From NCBI GenBank assembly GCA_035651595.1, contig DASRFJ010000164.1, forward strand, positions 1-29,647: a stretch of DNA of 29,647 nt, written 5' to 3'. Of the stretch, positions 1 through 7,181 are shown piece by piece. Under the pieces are notes generated by a model that was not told the DNA's origin, made no database searches, and saw only the letters and a list, made by a program, of their open reading frames with translations. The DNA is from JAFARZ01 sp035651595 (GTDB taxonomy: Bacteria; Actinomycetota; Actinomycetes; Streptosporangiales; Streptosporangiaceae). Numbering within the stretch: position 1 is the stretch's first letter; each line of letters opens with the position of its first letter. The translations under genes and the position numbers were made by a program.

Positions 1-65
1 CCCCTGAGCGGACGGCGAGGCTTCCTGGCGAACGGACAAGCTTTCGCTAAGGGAAGGATCACGCT

Positions 66-905
66 ATGAGGCTTGCAGGTCACCGCGTTGCACGCCGGGC
101 CGTTGTCGCGACGCTCGTGTCCGGGGTGGTGGCGGCGGGCACGCTCTCGCTGGTGATTGCCGCCAACGCCAGCCCGGCAACCGCTAAGCACGCCACCAGG
201 ACGGTCGTCCCGTTGCAGCTGCGGGCGATGCCCGCCGGCCGCGTGCTGCTGTTCCGGGACGCGGGGAACAACCTCGACGTCCAGGTCACGGCGTTTGGTT
301 TCACCCCCGGCTCAGCCCACGTCGTCGAGCTGGTGCGCGGCCATCGCGTCATTACGGAGTTCAACACGACGCTGACCGCGAACGCGGTCGGCCAGGCGGC
401 AGGAATCGACCTGAGCAGCACGTTCGGCGGGGCCGTCCCGCCCGGTAGCCGGGTCGTCATCCTGAACGGCACCGCGGGCGACCCGGTCTCGGCCGAACCG
501 ATCGCGGAGAGCTCACCGGCCTGGCCGGGATTGATGACCTACAACCTCCACGCGGTCGAGGCCGGCCTGGGCTCCGCGCGCGGGAGTGCCGTCCTCGTGT
601 ATGACCCGGCGAGGCAGACGATCAGCGTGACCGTGAACGCCAGCGGGCTTACCCCGGGGGCGCACGCCGCGCACATTCACGTCGGCAGCTGCCAGAACCA
701 GGGCGGCGTCCAGTACATGATGATGGACTTCACTGCCAACCGGCTGGGCCAGATCCTGCACGAGACCCGCACCGTCGCCGGTGTGACGAGCCCGGTTCCC
801 GCGACCGGCTGGTACCTCAACCTGCACCAGGGCGACAGCAACACGATCCTGGCGAACGGACAGCCGACGATCGCCTTCCGGCCGCTGCTCTGCGCAAACA
901 TCTGA
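66..905 (+). CDS. Secreted CHRD-domain (SOD-like fold) protein
   Basis: Predicted exported protein of 279 residues. Residues 1-40 form a signal peptide: a basic start, a long hydrophobic Ala/Val/Leu core, then an Ala-rich exit region. There is no lipobox Cys. The C-terminal half (about 155-279) resembles a CHRD domain, with the metal-site-like motif GAHAAHIHVGSC and a second Cys near the end that could pair with it. The N-terminal half (about 45-150) looks like a degenerate copy of the same unit: a GRVLLFRD...TPGSAHVVEL stretch parallels GSAVLVYD...TPGAHAAHIHV, but the His residues are lost. CHRD domains occur in secreted or surface proteins and are of uncertain activity, so no enzymatic role is claimed. 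A GGAAGG-type ribosome site lies about 8 bases before the ATG. A strong hairpin follows the stop. Confidence 0.75.
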   Translation: MRLAGHRVARRAVVATLVSGVVAAGTLSLVIAANASPATAKHATRTVVPLQLRAMPAGRVLLFRDAGNNLDVQVTAFGFTPGSAHVVELVRGHRVITEFNTTLTANAVGQAAGIDLSSTFGGAVPPGSRVVILNGTAGDPVSAEPIAESSPAWPGLMTYNLHAVEAGLGSARGSAVLVYDPARQTISVTVNASGLTPGAHAAHIHVGSCQNQGGVQYMMMDFTANRLGQILHETRTVAGVTSPVPATGWYLNLHQGDSNTILANGQPTIAFRPLLCANI

Positions 906-916
906 ACGCAGCGAGA

Positions 917-956
917 TCACCTGCTCAGCCGCCCTGCGGGGCGGCTGAGCAGGTGA
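917..956. terminator. Bidirectional hairpin terminator between convergent genes
   Basis: A perfect 18-bp inverted repeat with the 4-base loop TGCG lies 11 bases after the CHRD stop and 24 bases beyond the stop of the leftward gene at 981. There is no T-tract, which is usual for high-GC actinobacterial terminators. The convergent placement fits termination in both directions. Confidence 0.8.
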
Positions 957-980
957 TGTGACACGCGGCAATATGCACTG

Positions 981-1730
981 TCAGCCAGTGAGCGGTGGCG
1001 GGTGGATGCCGAGGTCTTCCGGGTTCGGCGCGTCGCCGATCCACACGCGTTCCTGGAGGTCTGCCTGACTGGCGGCCGCCCATTCGGAGTCGAAGTCTCC
1101 GTTCCAGGCCAGCGCCAGTGCCCTCGGCAGTCCCCACCAGCCGAGCGTGGTCAGCCACCACTGCTCGCTGACCGCGCCCACGGCTTCCCAGAGCCGCAGC
1201 GCGGCCTCGAAGCCGCGCAGCAGCGACTCGCTATCTTCGGCGACGCTGGCGAAGGGGTCGTATGCCGGGCTCTCGGCCTCGTCGGCGCCGCGCTTGTCCG
1301 CGTCGTCAAGGTATTGCCTGGCATGGCTGACCAGATCCCCGGGGGTCACGGCCGAGTTCACGCCGGACCGGACCACGCCGATCACCGCGCCTGCCCAGTC
1401 AGCCGGGCGCAGCACGGACACCGGCGCCAGCCACGGCAGCTCGACGGCCAGATGATGCGGCATCGTCGCCGTGGCACCGGCCGCTTCCAGCCACAGTCGC
1501 GCGTCATCGGCTGGCGGCCGGGCACCGCCCCACGCGGCCCGGGCCAGTTGCTTGTAGGGGCGTCGGCGACAGGCCGACCTGATGCGCGCGGCGGCGTCGC
1601 TCAGCTCAGCGACCGGGGCCGGCCACCCGCGCGAATCGGGCAGCGCTGCGCGGAGCAGCCTGACCCCGTGTTGTTCGGCGGCATCCCACGCCAGGCTGAG
1701 ATCCGGTTCGGTCGGATCCCAGTCCTCCAT
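981..1730 (-). CDS. Hypothetical protein, unrecognised family
   Basis: A 249-residue soluble protein without signal peptide or membrane segment. It is rich in Trp and Ala, with a WW pair and a TLGWWGLPRALALAWNGDF stretch near the C-terminus. I do not recognise a family. The ATG has no ribosome site, but a TACGCT box ends 8 bases upstream, as expected for a leaderless message. The first 125 bases overlap, in another frame, the 3' end of the GT87 gene on the same strand. That is unusually long, so either this start or the GT87 stop may not be the ancestral one. Codon use matches the neighbours. Confidence 0.6.
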   Translation of the reverse strand: MEDWDPTEPDLSLAWDAAEQHGVRLLRAALPDSRGWPAPVAELSDAAARIRSACRRRPYKQLARAAWGGARPPADDARLWLEAAGATATMPHHLAVELPWLAPVSVLRPADWAGAVIGVVRSGVNSAVTPGDLVSHARQYLDDADKRGADEAESPAYDPFASVAEDSESLLRGFEAALRLWEAVGAVSEQWWLTTLGWWGLPRALALAWNGDFDSEWAAASQADLQERVWIGDAPNPEDLGIHPPPLTG

Positions 1731-3042
1731 AGTTGTTGAGCGTAGCGCGCACGGAGTCAGGTGCCGAGATATTTGAGGACGCCAGGACCCGGCGATGGTC
1801 GGTGCTCACCGGGATGCGTAGTCCGGCGGCCGGTGCCAGGCAAGCGGATACCAGCAGGATGCTGGCGGCGAGGATCACATACGATGCGCCGACGGCCTGC
1901 TGCCACACGGCCCAGTGAGCCTCGCGGTTCGCGCCGGTCGGGAACCACCACTGCGGGGCCGCCACGAAGACGGCGAGCCCCGCGGCGGCCCGGGCCCGCG
2001 CGCCGTCGATCGCGAGGACGAGCAGCGCGGGCCCGGCCCATACCCAGTGGTGCGACCAGGAAACCGGCGATATCAGCAGCGCGGCAAAGGCGTTGAGCGA
2101 CAGCGCCCAGGCGTCCGCTGACCGGGCGAGCGCATGTCGCATGCCGTGCCAGGCAAGCACCACCACGACGGCCGACAGCGCCAGCCATCCGGCCACTTCG
2201 GCCGGCGCGTGCGGATCGGCCCCGGCACGGACCAGGACCGCCTGGATGGACTGGTTGGCGGCGTTGACGAGGCTGCCCGGCCTGCCGGTCTGGAAGACGA
2301 CCGACGTCCAGTAACGCGCCGAGTCGTGCCAGGCGAGCGGGAAACCCGCCGCTCCGCACGCGGCGAACGTGACGGTCGCCGTCGCCGCGGCCCGCCGGTC
2401 GCCACGGCAGAGGAAGAACAGCACGAACGCCGCGGGGGTCAGCTTCATCGCGGCGGCGATACCGGTCAGCACGCCGCGGGGCCAGCGCGTCCTGGCAGGC
2501 AGGCAGTCCGCCGATACCAGTGCCATCAGCAAGACGTTGACCTGGCCGTAGCCCAGCGTATGCCGTACCGGTTCGAGGAGCAGCGCGACAGGAAGCAGCC
2601 AGCCGATCGTCCACCACGATCCCGCCGCCGGCCCGGCGGCGGACCGCAGGAACAGCCGCAGCACCACAGCGGTCAACGCGACGGTGGCCAGCGACAGCAC
2701 CGTGCCCGCGAGGGCCATCGGCACCAGCGAGAGCGGCGACAGCAGCACCGCGGCCAACGGCGGATAGGTGAACAGCAGCCGCACGCCGTTGCTCGTGGGC
2801 GGCAGGGCTCCGTACAGGTCTCCGTGGCGCAGCCAGACATCGCCGCCGATCCGGTACACGTCCAGGTCGATCCGGAACTGACCGAACCCGATACCGTGCC
2901 GGCCGTATGACAGCAGGAACGACGTGACGGCCGCCAGGTTCACCGCGACGAGCAGCGCCCGCCCGAGGGGAGAGGCGGGCCGCGACGGCCACGGGACCGT
3001 TGTCACGGCGAGCGGCGCGGGCCGGTCCAGGCGAATGGTCAC
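1606..3042 (-). CDS. GT87-family (DUF2029) polyprenol-dependent mannosyltransferase-like membrane protein
   Basis: Polytopic membrane protein of 478 residues with roughly ten hydrophobic segments. An early periplasmic-loop motif, RIDLDVYRIGGDVWLRHGDL, carries the acidic pair typical of GT-C enzymes of the GT87/PimE group, which transfer alpha-mannose from polyprenol-phosphate-mannose outside the membrane. Other family-like features are TYPPLAAVLLSPL, GQVNVLLMALV, AAAMKLTPAAFVLFF and PVSWSHHWVW. The substrate cannot be read; lipomannan-type glycolipids or other envelope glycans are possible. The start is GTG. About the last 60 residues, after the final membrane helix, are low in hydrophobicity and run 125 bases into the next gene in another frame. 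They may be a read-through tail rather than a real domain. The gene is divergent from the two-component pair, with a repeat between them that could serve both. Confidence 0.75.
   Translation of the reverse strand: MTIRLDRPAPLAVTTVPWPSRPASPLGRALLVAVNLAAVTSFLLSYGRHGIGFGQFRIDLDVYRIGGDVWLRHGDLYGALPPTSNGVRLLFTYPPLAAVLLSPLSLVPMALAGTVLSLATVALTAVVLRLFLRSAAGPAAGSWWTIGWLLPVALLLEPVRHTLGYGQVNVLLMALVSADCLPARTRWPRGVLTGIAAAMKLTPAAFVLFFLCRGDRRAAATATVTFAACGAAGFPLAWHDSARYWTSVVFQTGRPGSLVNAANQSIQAVLVRAGADPHAPAEVAGWLALSAVVVVLAWHGMRHALARSADAWALSLNAFAALLISPVSWSHHWVWAGPALLVLAIDGARARAAAGLAVFVAAPQWWFPTGANREAHWAVWQQAVGASYVILAASILLVSACLAPAAGLRIPVSTDHRRVLASSNISAPDSVRATLNNYGGLGSDRTGSQPGVGCRRTTRGQAAPRSAARFARVAGPGR
1739..1744 (-). 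promoter_or_regulatory. Candidate -10 box of a leaderless promoter
   Basis: TACGCT on the minus strand fits the actinobacterial TANNNT pattern. It ends 8 bases before the ATG at 1730, which has no Shine-Dalgarno sequence. Transcription would start at or next to the ATG. Inferred from spacing only. Confidence 0.35.
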
Positions 3043-3086
3043 GGCAGTCTTGTCTATCCGCGGGGCCGTCGCGGCCCGGTTAGCGC

Positions 3087-3123
3087 CGCGCTTATCCCGC
3101 GCTTATCCCGCGCGGGGGATACT
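3087..3123 (+). promoter_or_regulatory. OmpR-type tandem direct repeat plus -10 box before the response regulator
   Basis: Two adjacent identical 11-bp units, CGCGCTTATCC at 3087-3097 and 3098-3108, are followed by a -10-like GATACT at 3118-3123. OmpR/PhoB-type regulators bind tandem direct repeats about one helical turn apart, commonly at the -35 position. The downstream gene encodes such a regulator, so autoregulation is likely. The site also lies 45-66 bases from the divergent GT87 start and could control it. The TSS would fall near 3130, a leader of about 24 bases. Confidence 0.5.
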
Positions 3124-3153
3124 GAATCAGCGAGGGCGGAAGGAGTGGCGCCG

Positions 3154-3813
3154 GTGCGCGTGCTGGTGGCGGAGGACGAGCCGGTGATGGCCGACACGAT
3201 CGCCGAGGGGCTGCGCCGGCGGGCCATGGCGGTGGACGTCTGCTACGACGGGGACGCCGCGCTGGAGCGGGTCATGGTGAACCGGTACGACGTGGTGATC
3301 CTGGACCGGGACCTGCCGCTGGTGCACGGGGACGAGGTGTGCCGGCGGATCGTCGCCTCCAGCGGGGAGACCCGGGTCCTGATGCTGACCGCGGCGGCCG
3401 GGATCAGGGACCGGGTGGACGGCCTGGATCTCGGCGCGGATGACTACCTCACCAAGCCGTTCGCCTTCGCCGAACTGGTCGCCCGGGTGGGGTCGCTGGG
3501 CCGCCGGGCAAGGCCCGCGCTGCCGCCGGTGCTGGAGCGGGCCGGGATCCGGCTGGACCGGCCCGGGTACCGCGTCTGGCGGGACGGGCTGCTGCTGGCC
3601 CTGTCGCCGAAGGAATTCGCGGTCCTTGAGGTGTTGCTGCGGGCCGAGGGCGCGGCGGTAACCGCCGAAGAGCTGCTGGAGAAGGCGTGGGACGAGAACG
3701 CGGATCCATTCACCAACGCGGTCCGGGTGGCGGTGCTGTCGCTGCGCAAGAAGCTCGGCGACCCGCCGGTGATCGAGACCGTACCCGGCGCGGGCTACCG
3801 GCTCGGGTGCTGA
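3154..3813 (+). CDS. OmpR-family response regulator
   Basis: Two-component DNA-binding regulator of 219 residues. The receiver domain (about 1-115) has the acidic pocket AEDE at 6-9, phospho-acceptor Asp51 in VVILDRDLP, Thr79 and Lys101 in LTKPF. A winged-helix DNA-binding domain (about 125-219) ends with the usual IETVPGAGYRLGC. An upstream GTG at 3145 is also in frame, but AAGGAG at 3140-3145 overlaps it and sits 8 bases before GTG 3154, where the protein would begin MRVLVAEDE as in the family. I therefore choose 3154. The sensor kinase gene follows with a short overlap, so the two are co-transcribed. The 11-bp direct repeat upstream is a probable self-binding site. Confidence 0.9.
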   Translation: MRVLVAEDEPVMADTIAEGLRRRAMAVDVCYDGDAALERVMVNRYDVVILDRDLPLVHGDEVCRRIVASSGETRVLMLTAAAGIRDRVDGLDLGADDYLTKPFAFAELVARVGSLGRRARPALPPVLERAGIRLDRPGYRVWRDGLLLALSPKEFAVLEVLLRAEGAAVTAEELLEKAWDENADPFTNAVRVAVLSLRKKLGDPPVIETVPGAGYRLGC

Positions 3814-4928
3814 GCGCGTCGCGGTCCTCGATGCGCCGGCGGCTCGCGCTGACCTTCGGGGCGATGGTCATCATCGACGGCCTCGCCATCGCGGGCATCC
3901 GCCTTCTGGTGCAGCCGGCGGTGCTCTCGTACGACTACTCCCAGTGCAACCGCACCTTCCCGAGCTGGCCCAGTGGCGACTGCCAATTCCCCGCTCCGCT
4001 GGCGGTCTGGGGAATCGGCTCGGTGCTCGTCGTGATCCTCGTCGTGTGCGGCTGCTGGCTCGCCGCCGGCTGGGCGCTGCGCCCGCTGTCGGCGACCGCG
4101 GAGACGGTGCGCCGGCTGGGGCCGCAGAACCTCGGCCAGCGCATCCGGCTGGGCGGCGGCGCCGACGCGCTGAAGGAACTGGCCGACGCGATCGACGACG
4201 CGCTCGACCGGCTCGCGGCCGGATACGAGAGCCAGCGCAGGTTCGCCGCGAACGCCTCGCACGAACTGCGCACCCCCCTCGCCGTCCAGCGGCTGCTGAC
4301 CGAGGTGGCGATGGAGGCGCCGGACGCGGGTCAGGACCTGCACCGGCTCGGGGCTCAGCTGCTGCGGACCAACGAACGCAACGAACGGCTGATCGAGGGG
4401 CTGCTGGTTCTCGCGGAAAGCGACAGGGGCATGCAGGGCAAGGTCCCGGTGCGGCTCGACGAACTGGCCGAGGCGGTGCTCGAGGCGCATGCCGAGCTGG
4501 CCGGACAGCACGATGTCACGCTGCGCAGCAAGCTGGACCAGACGCTGGTGCCCGGCGATCCGGTGCTGCTCGAACGGCTCATCGCGAACCTGGTGTCGAA
4601 CGCGATCACCTACAACGAGCCGGGCGGCTGGGTCGAGGTCATCGTCACCGCCGCGGCCGGAGGCCCAGGCCAGTCGGGCACCGAGCACACGCTCACCGTG
4701 GGCAACACCGGTGAGGACGTGCCGGCGGAGGCGGTGCCGACGCTGCTCGAACCGTTCCGCCGGCTCGGCGCCGACCGGGTCCGCGGCCGCGGCGGCGCCG
4801 GCCTCGGGCTGGCCATCGTCCGGTCCATCGTCGGCGCGCACGAGGGCACGCTGCGGGCACGGCCGCGGCCCGGCGGCGGGCTGATCGTGACGGTCGAGCT
4901 GCCGCGACACGCACCTGACCCGGCCTAG
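3807..4928 (+). CDS. Sensor histidine kinase (HAMP, HisKA, HATPase)
   Basis: Membrane sensor of 373 residues, partner of the preceding regulator. Transmembrane helix 1 is at about 13-40. A short extracytoplasmic loop of about 25 residues holds two Cys (QCNRTFPSWPSGDCQF). Transmembrane helix 2 is at about 66-90, followed by HAMP at about 91-145. The H-box SHELRTPLAV has His152, the N-box NLVSNAITYNEPGG has Asn261/Asn265, and the G-box GAGLGLAIVRSIVGAHEG is at about 330-347. GTG 3807 overlaps the regulator stop, fitting translational coupling; ATG 3831 is the alternative. An open frame back to 3687 lies inside the regulator and was not used. The tiny sensor loop suggests sensing in or at the membrane, possibly through the Cys pair, which is inference. 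The 3' end overlaps the convergent NmrA gene by 4 bases. Confidence 0.88.
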   Translation: MLSASRSSMRRRLALTFGAMVIIDGLAIAGIRLLVQPAVLSYDYSQCNRTFPSWPSGDCQFPAPLAVWGIGSVLVVILVVCGCWLAAGWALRPLSATAETVRRLGPQNLGQRIRLGGGADALKELADAIDDALDRLAAGYESQRRFAANASHELRTPLAVQRLLTEVAMEAPDAGQDLHRLGAQLLRTNERNERLIEGLLVLAESDRGMQGKVPVRLDELAEAVLEAHAELAGQHDVTLRSKLDQTLVPGDPVLLERLIANLVSNAITYNEPGGWVEVIVTAAAGGPGQSGTEHTLTVGNTGEDVPAEAVPTLLEPFRRLGADRVRGRGGAGLGLAIVRSIVGAHEGTLRARPRPGGGLIVTVELPRHAPDPA

Positions 4929-5767
4929 ACGACCTCGCGGAGCAGGTCGTCCAGCGACCGCGCCGGGCGGCCGGTGACCTGCTGGACCGTCCCGGTGACC
5001 TGGGCGGCGTAGCCGTCGGCACCCGAGCGGCGGTAATCCTGGTACAGGCCGACGAGCGCGTCGGTGAACCACGAGGTCAGCCCGGCACCGAGGAGTGCCT
5101 GGCGGACCGCGTCGTCGGGCACGCTGACGTAGCTGACCGGGCGATCCAGCGCGCTGCTCAGCTTGGCGGCGACGTCGTCATAAGACAGTGCCTCCGGCCC
5201 GGTGACGTCGTAGTGGGCCCCGGCATGTCCGGCTTCGGTGAGGGCCCGGGCGGCCACCGCGGCCACGTCACGGGTGTCAACCATGCTGATCCCCGCATCG
5301 CCGGCGTCGGCGTAGAAGGTCCCGGATGCGTCGATGGCGGGGATCGTCGACTCGGGGATGTTCTGCAGGAACAAGTTGGGCCGCACGATCACGTAGGGGA
5401 GTCCGGAGTCCTCGAGATAGCGGTCGGATGCGGTATGCGCGTTGACGAACTCCGCCGGAGATTCCTTGTCGGCGCCCATGATCGAACTGCGCACGAGCAG
5501 CTGCACCTGTGTCCTGCGTGCCGCGTCGATGGCGTTGCGGTGCCAGCTGACCGCGTCGGGATGCGGGCTGGAGAGCAGGAACACCTTCTCGACCCCGGTC
5601 ATCGCTTTGACCAGCGAACCCTCGTCGGCCAGGTCACCCGTGGCCGCTTCGGTCCCGGTCGCGGGTTCCCCGCCGCGGACCAGTGTCCTGACCTGCTCAC
5701 CCTGGTTCAGCAGCTCACCGATCAGCGCGGCGCCGATCTTGCTGCGGCCCCCGATGACAAGAATCAC
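4925..5767 (-). CDS. NmrA-type NAD(P)-binding atypical SDR protein
   Basis: Rossmann-fold protein of 280 residues, close in layout to the quinone-oxidoreductase (QorB/YtfG) and NmrA-like atypical SDRs. It starts VILVIGGRSKIGAALIGELLNQG, a GxxxxxG dinucleotide-binding loop, followed by LVRGG, the GVEKVFLLSS strand, and PYVIVRPNLFLQN, typical of the family. Atypical SDRs often lack the full Tyr-Lys catalytic pair, so the protein may be a reductase or a redox sensor. The frame is open back to 5854, but those 29 residues are translated tandem repeats. GTG 5767 has GGGAG about 7 bases upstream and gives the family length. It is divergent from a LysR gene, the usual arrangement for a LysR-controlled oxidoreductase. 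Confidence 0.82.
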   Translation of the reverse strand: MILVIGGRSKIGAALIGELLNQGEQVRTLVRGGEPATGTEAATGDLADEGSLVKAMTGVEKVFLLSSPHPDAVSWHRNAIDAARRTQVQLLVRSSIMGADKESPAEFVNAHTASDRYLEDSGLPYVIVRPNLFLQNIPESTIPAIDASGTFYADAGDAGISMVDTRDVAAVAARALTEAGHAGAHYDVTGPEALSYDDVAAKLSSALDRPVSYVSVPDDAVRQALLGAGLTSWFTDALVGLYQDYRRSGADGYAAQVTGTVQQVTGRPARSLDDLLREVV

Positions 5768-5780
5768 CGTTGTCTCCCGT

Positions 5781-5850
5781 CTGGTTCGATCGTCAGGTTC
5801 GATCGTCAGGTTCGATCGTCTGGTTCGGTTGTCTGGTTCGGTTGTCTGGT
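5781..5850. repeat. Five tandem 13-bp repeats in the NmrA/LysR intergenic region
   Basis: Units are at 5781-5793 (CTGGTTCGATCGT), 5794-5806 and 5807-5819 (both CAGGTTCGATCGT), 5820-5832 and 5833-5845 (both CTGGTTCGGTTGT), then a partial CTGGT. Three copies contain the palindromic core TCGATCG; the last two carry AT to GT changes. The array lies 14-83 bases upstream of the NmrA-type gene's GTG, so it is either in its 5' leader or its promoter. Confidence 0.85.
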
Positions 5851-5874
5851 CCACCCTCTGGTACCGAGCCGGGG

Positions 5875-5921
5875 TTGATCAAGCACCGATCGCCGATCGG
5901 ATTGATTAGGATTCTTGATTG
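5875..5921 (+). promoter_or_regulatory. Promoter region of the LysR gene with repeated TTGAT and CCGATCG elements
   Basis: TTGATC (5875), TTGATT (5902) and TTGATT (5915) are spaced 27 and 13 bases apart. A tandem CCGATCG pair spans 5886-5899. TAGGAT at 5907-5912 fits a -10 box 9 bases before the ATG, and AGGA within it could equally be a weak ribosome site. LysR regulators usually bind such divergent intergenic regions; which repeat is the operator is not determined. Confidence 0.4.
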
Positions 5922-6821
5922 ATGTGGCGCGACGTGGAACTACGTGAGCTGCGAATATTCCTCGTGCTTGCCGACGAGCTGCACTTCGGCCGGACGGCCG
6001 AACGCATGGGTATCTCGCAGCCGGGGGTGAGCGACGCCGTCCGGGTACTTGAGTCCCGGCTCGGCGTCAAGGTCTTCGACCGGACCAGCCGCCGGGTCCG
6101 GCTGACGGCCGCCGGCGAGGGTCTGCGATCCGGCCTGGTGCCCGCCCTGGCCGCCGTGGATCGTGCGCTGACCCAGACCAGCGAGCTGTCCAGTACCGTC
6201 AGCGGGCTGCTGCGTGTCGGATTCGTGCTGACCACCGAGGGGCCGGCGCTCAGCCGGCTCATCGCCGCGTTCCAGGCACGGTACCCCGCCTGCGAGGTCC
6301 GGCTCCAGGAGGTCGAAACCTTCGACGCCTACCGTGGGCTGCGGCGGGGCGACGTCGACGTGCTGTGCAACTGGCTTGCCGTGGACGAGCCAGATCTCGC
6401 CGCGGGTGCCGCGTTCGCCCACTACCAGCGGGCCCTCGCCGTCGCGCCGACACACCGCCTCGCCGGACGGCGCGCGGTCTCTATCGAGGACCTGGCCACC
6501 GAGGAGGTCGCGCTGCTCCCGGCGACCATCCCGCCGGCGGTCTACGACCTGCTCGTGCCCCCGCGCACCCCGTCGGGCCACGAGATCCGCCGCACCCAGC
6601 CCATCCAGACGATCAACGAGATCCTTTCGCTGGTGGCCCGCGGCCGTATTGTGCACCCCACCAGCTCCACGGTCCCGATCTTCAACCGCGACGACGTGGT
6701 CCTGATCCCGATCGACGATCTGCCGCCGCTGCCGCTGGGGCTGGTCTGGTCCGCCAGCCGGGAGAACGTGCGCATCCGTGCCCTCAACGAAGTCGCCAGC
6801 TCGATTACCGCGGCACCCTGA
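5922..6821 (+). CDS. LysR-family transcriptional regulator
   Basis: Regulator of 299 residues. The N-terminal winged helix-turn-helix (about 5-65) reads ELRELRIFLVLADELHF, AERMGISQPGVSDAVRVLE and LGVKVFDRTSRRVRLTAAG, the LysR signature. An effector-binding domain follows (about 90-295), with the usual VSGLLRVGFV start and two alpha/beta lobes. ATG 5922 is preferred over TTG 5919 one codon earlier. The likely target is the divergent NmrA-type oxidoreductase, as is common for LysR pairs; the effector is unknown. A perfect AGGAGG directly follows the stop codon, but no start codon lies at a suitable distance for it. Confidence 0.9.
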   Translation: MWRDVELRELRIFLVLADELHFGRTAERMGISQPGVSDAVRVLESRLGVKVFDRTSRRVRLTAAGEGLRSGLVPALAAVDRALTQTSELSSTVSGLLRVGFVLTTEGPALSRLIAAFQARYPACEVRLQEVETFDAYRGLRRGDVDVLCNWLAVDEPDLAAGAAFAHYQRALAVAPTHRLAGRRAVSIEDLATEEVALLPATIPPAVYDLLVPPRTPSGHEIRRTQPIQTINEILSLVARGRIVHPTSSTVPIFNRDDVVLIPIDDLPPLPLGLVWSASRENVRIRALNEVASSITAAP

Positions 6822-6883
6822 GGAGGTTTGCCGCGGGCCTGCCTGGTGATCTCGCGAGGTAACGGCACGGGAAGGCGGCTTGC

Positions 6884-7181
6884 ATGGGCAAGCTTGCGCG
6901 GTACCAGCACAAGCGGGATTTCGCCCGCACACCCGCCGTGCACGTGGAGGACCATCCCATCGAGTACCTGGATCGTCAGCAAGACCCTGGTCGCGCCGTA
7001 CAGTCCCCGCGCGGCCGCGGGCGCCCCGGTCTCGGCGCCGATCGACTGGGAAGAACTCGACGATCCCGCGCTGCGCCCTGGCTCGTTCACTATCCGGGAC
7101 TTCCCGCGGCGGCTGACCGAGCGAGGCGACCCGTTCCGCACCGTACTAACCGCGGGCCAGGTGCTGCCGCCGATCACGTAG
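6884..7181 (+). pseudogene. ligD: Collapsed ligD remnant (phosphoesterase and polymerase domain pieces)
   Basis: Three fragments of the NHEJ protein LigD lie in order with the intervening parts deleted. From ATG 6884, MGKLARYQHKRDFARTP is the start of a LigD 3'-phosphoesterase domain. It jumps in frame to VHVEDHPIEYL (about 6938-6970), which belongs about a hundred residues further into that domain. A different frame, from about 6978 to the stop at 7181, gives the extreme C-terminus of the LigD primase-polymerase domain: SKTLVAPYSPR, GAPVSAPIDWEELDD, then ERGDPFRTVLTAGQVLPPI. The ATG retains a GGGAAGG ribosome site. No catalytic residues of either domain remain. The 3' end overlaps the convergent hemerythrin gene. 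Identification rests on remembered family motifs, not on a search. Confidence 0.7.

Noticed and set aside
3687..3806. Extended N-terminus of the histidine kinase
   Set aside because: It is the regulator's coding sequence read in another frame. The kinase homology begins just after GTG 3807.
5781..5850. 13-bp repeats as a CRISPR array or iteron origin
   Set aside because: There are no spacers, units are head to tail, no cas genes are near, and no replication initiator or AT-rich unwinding region is present.
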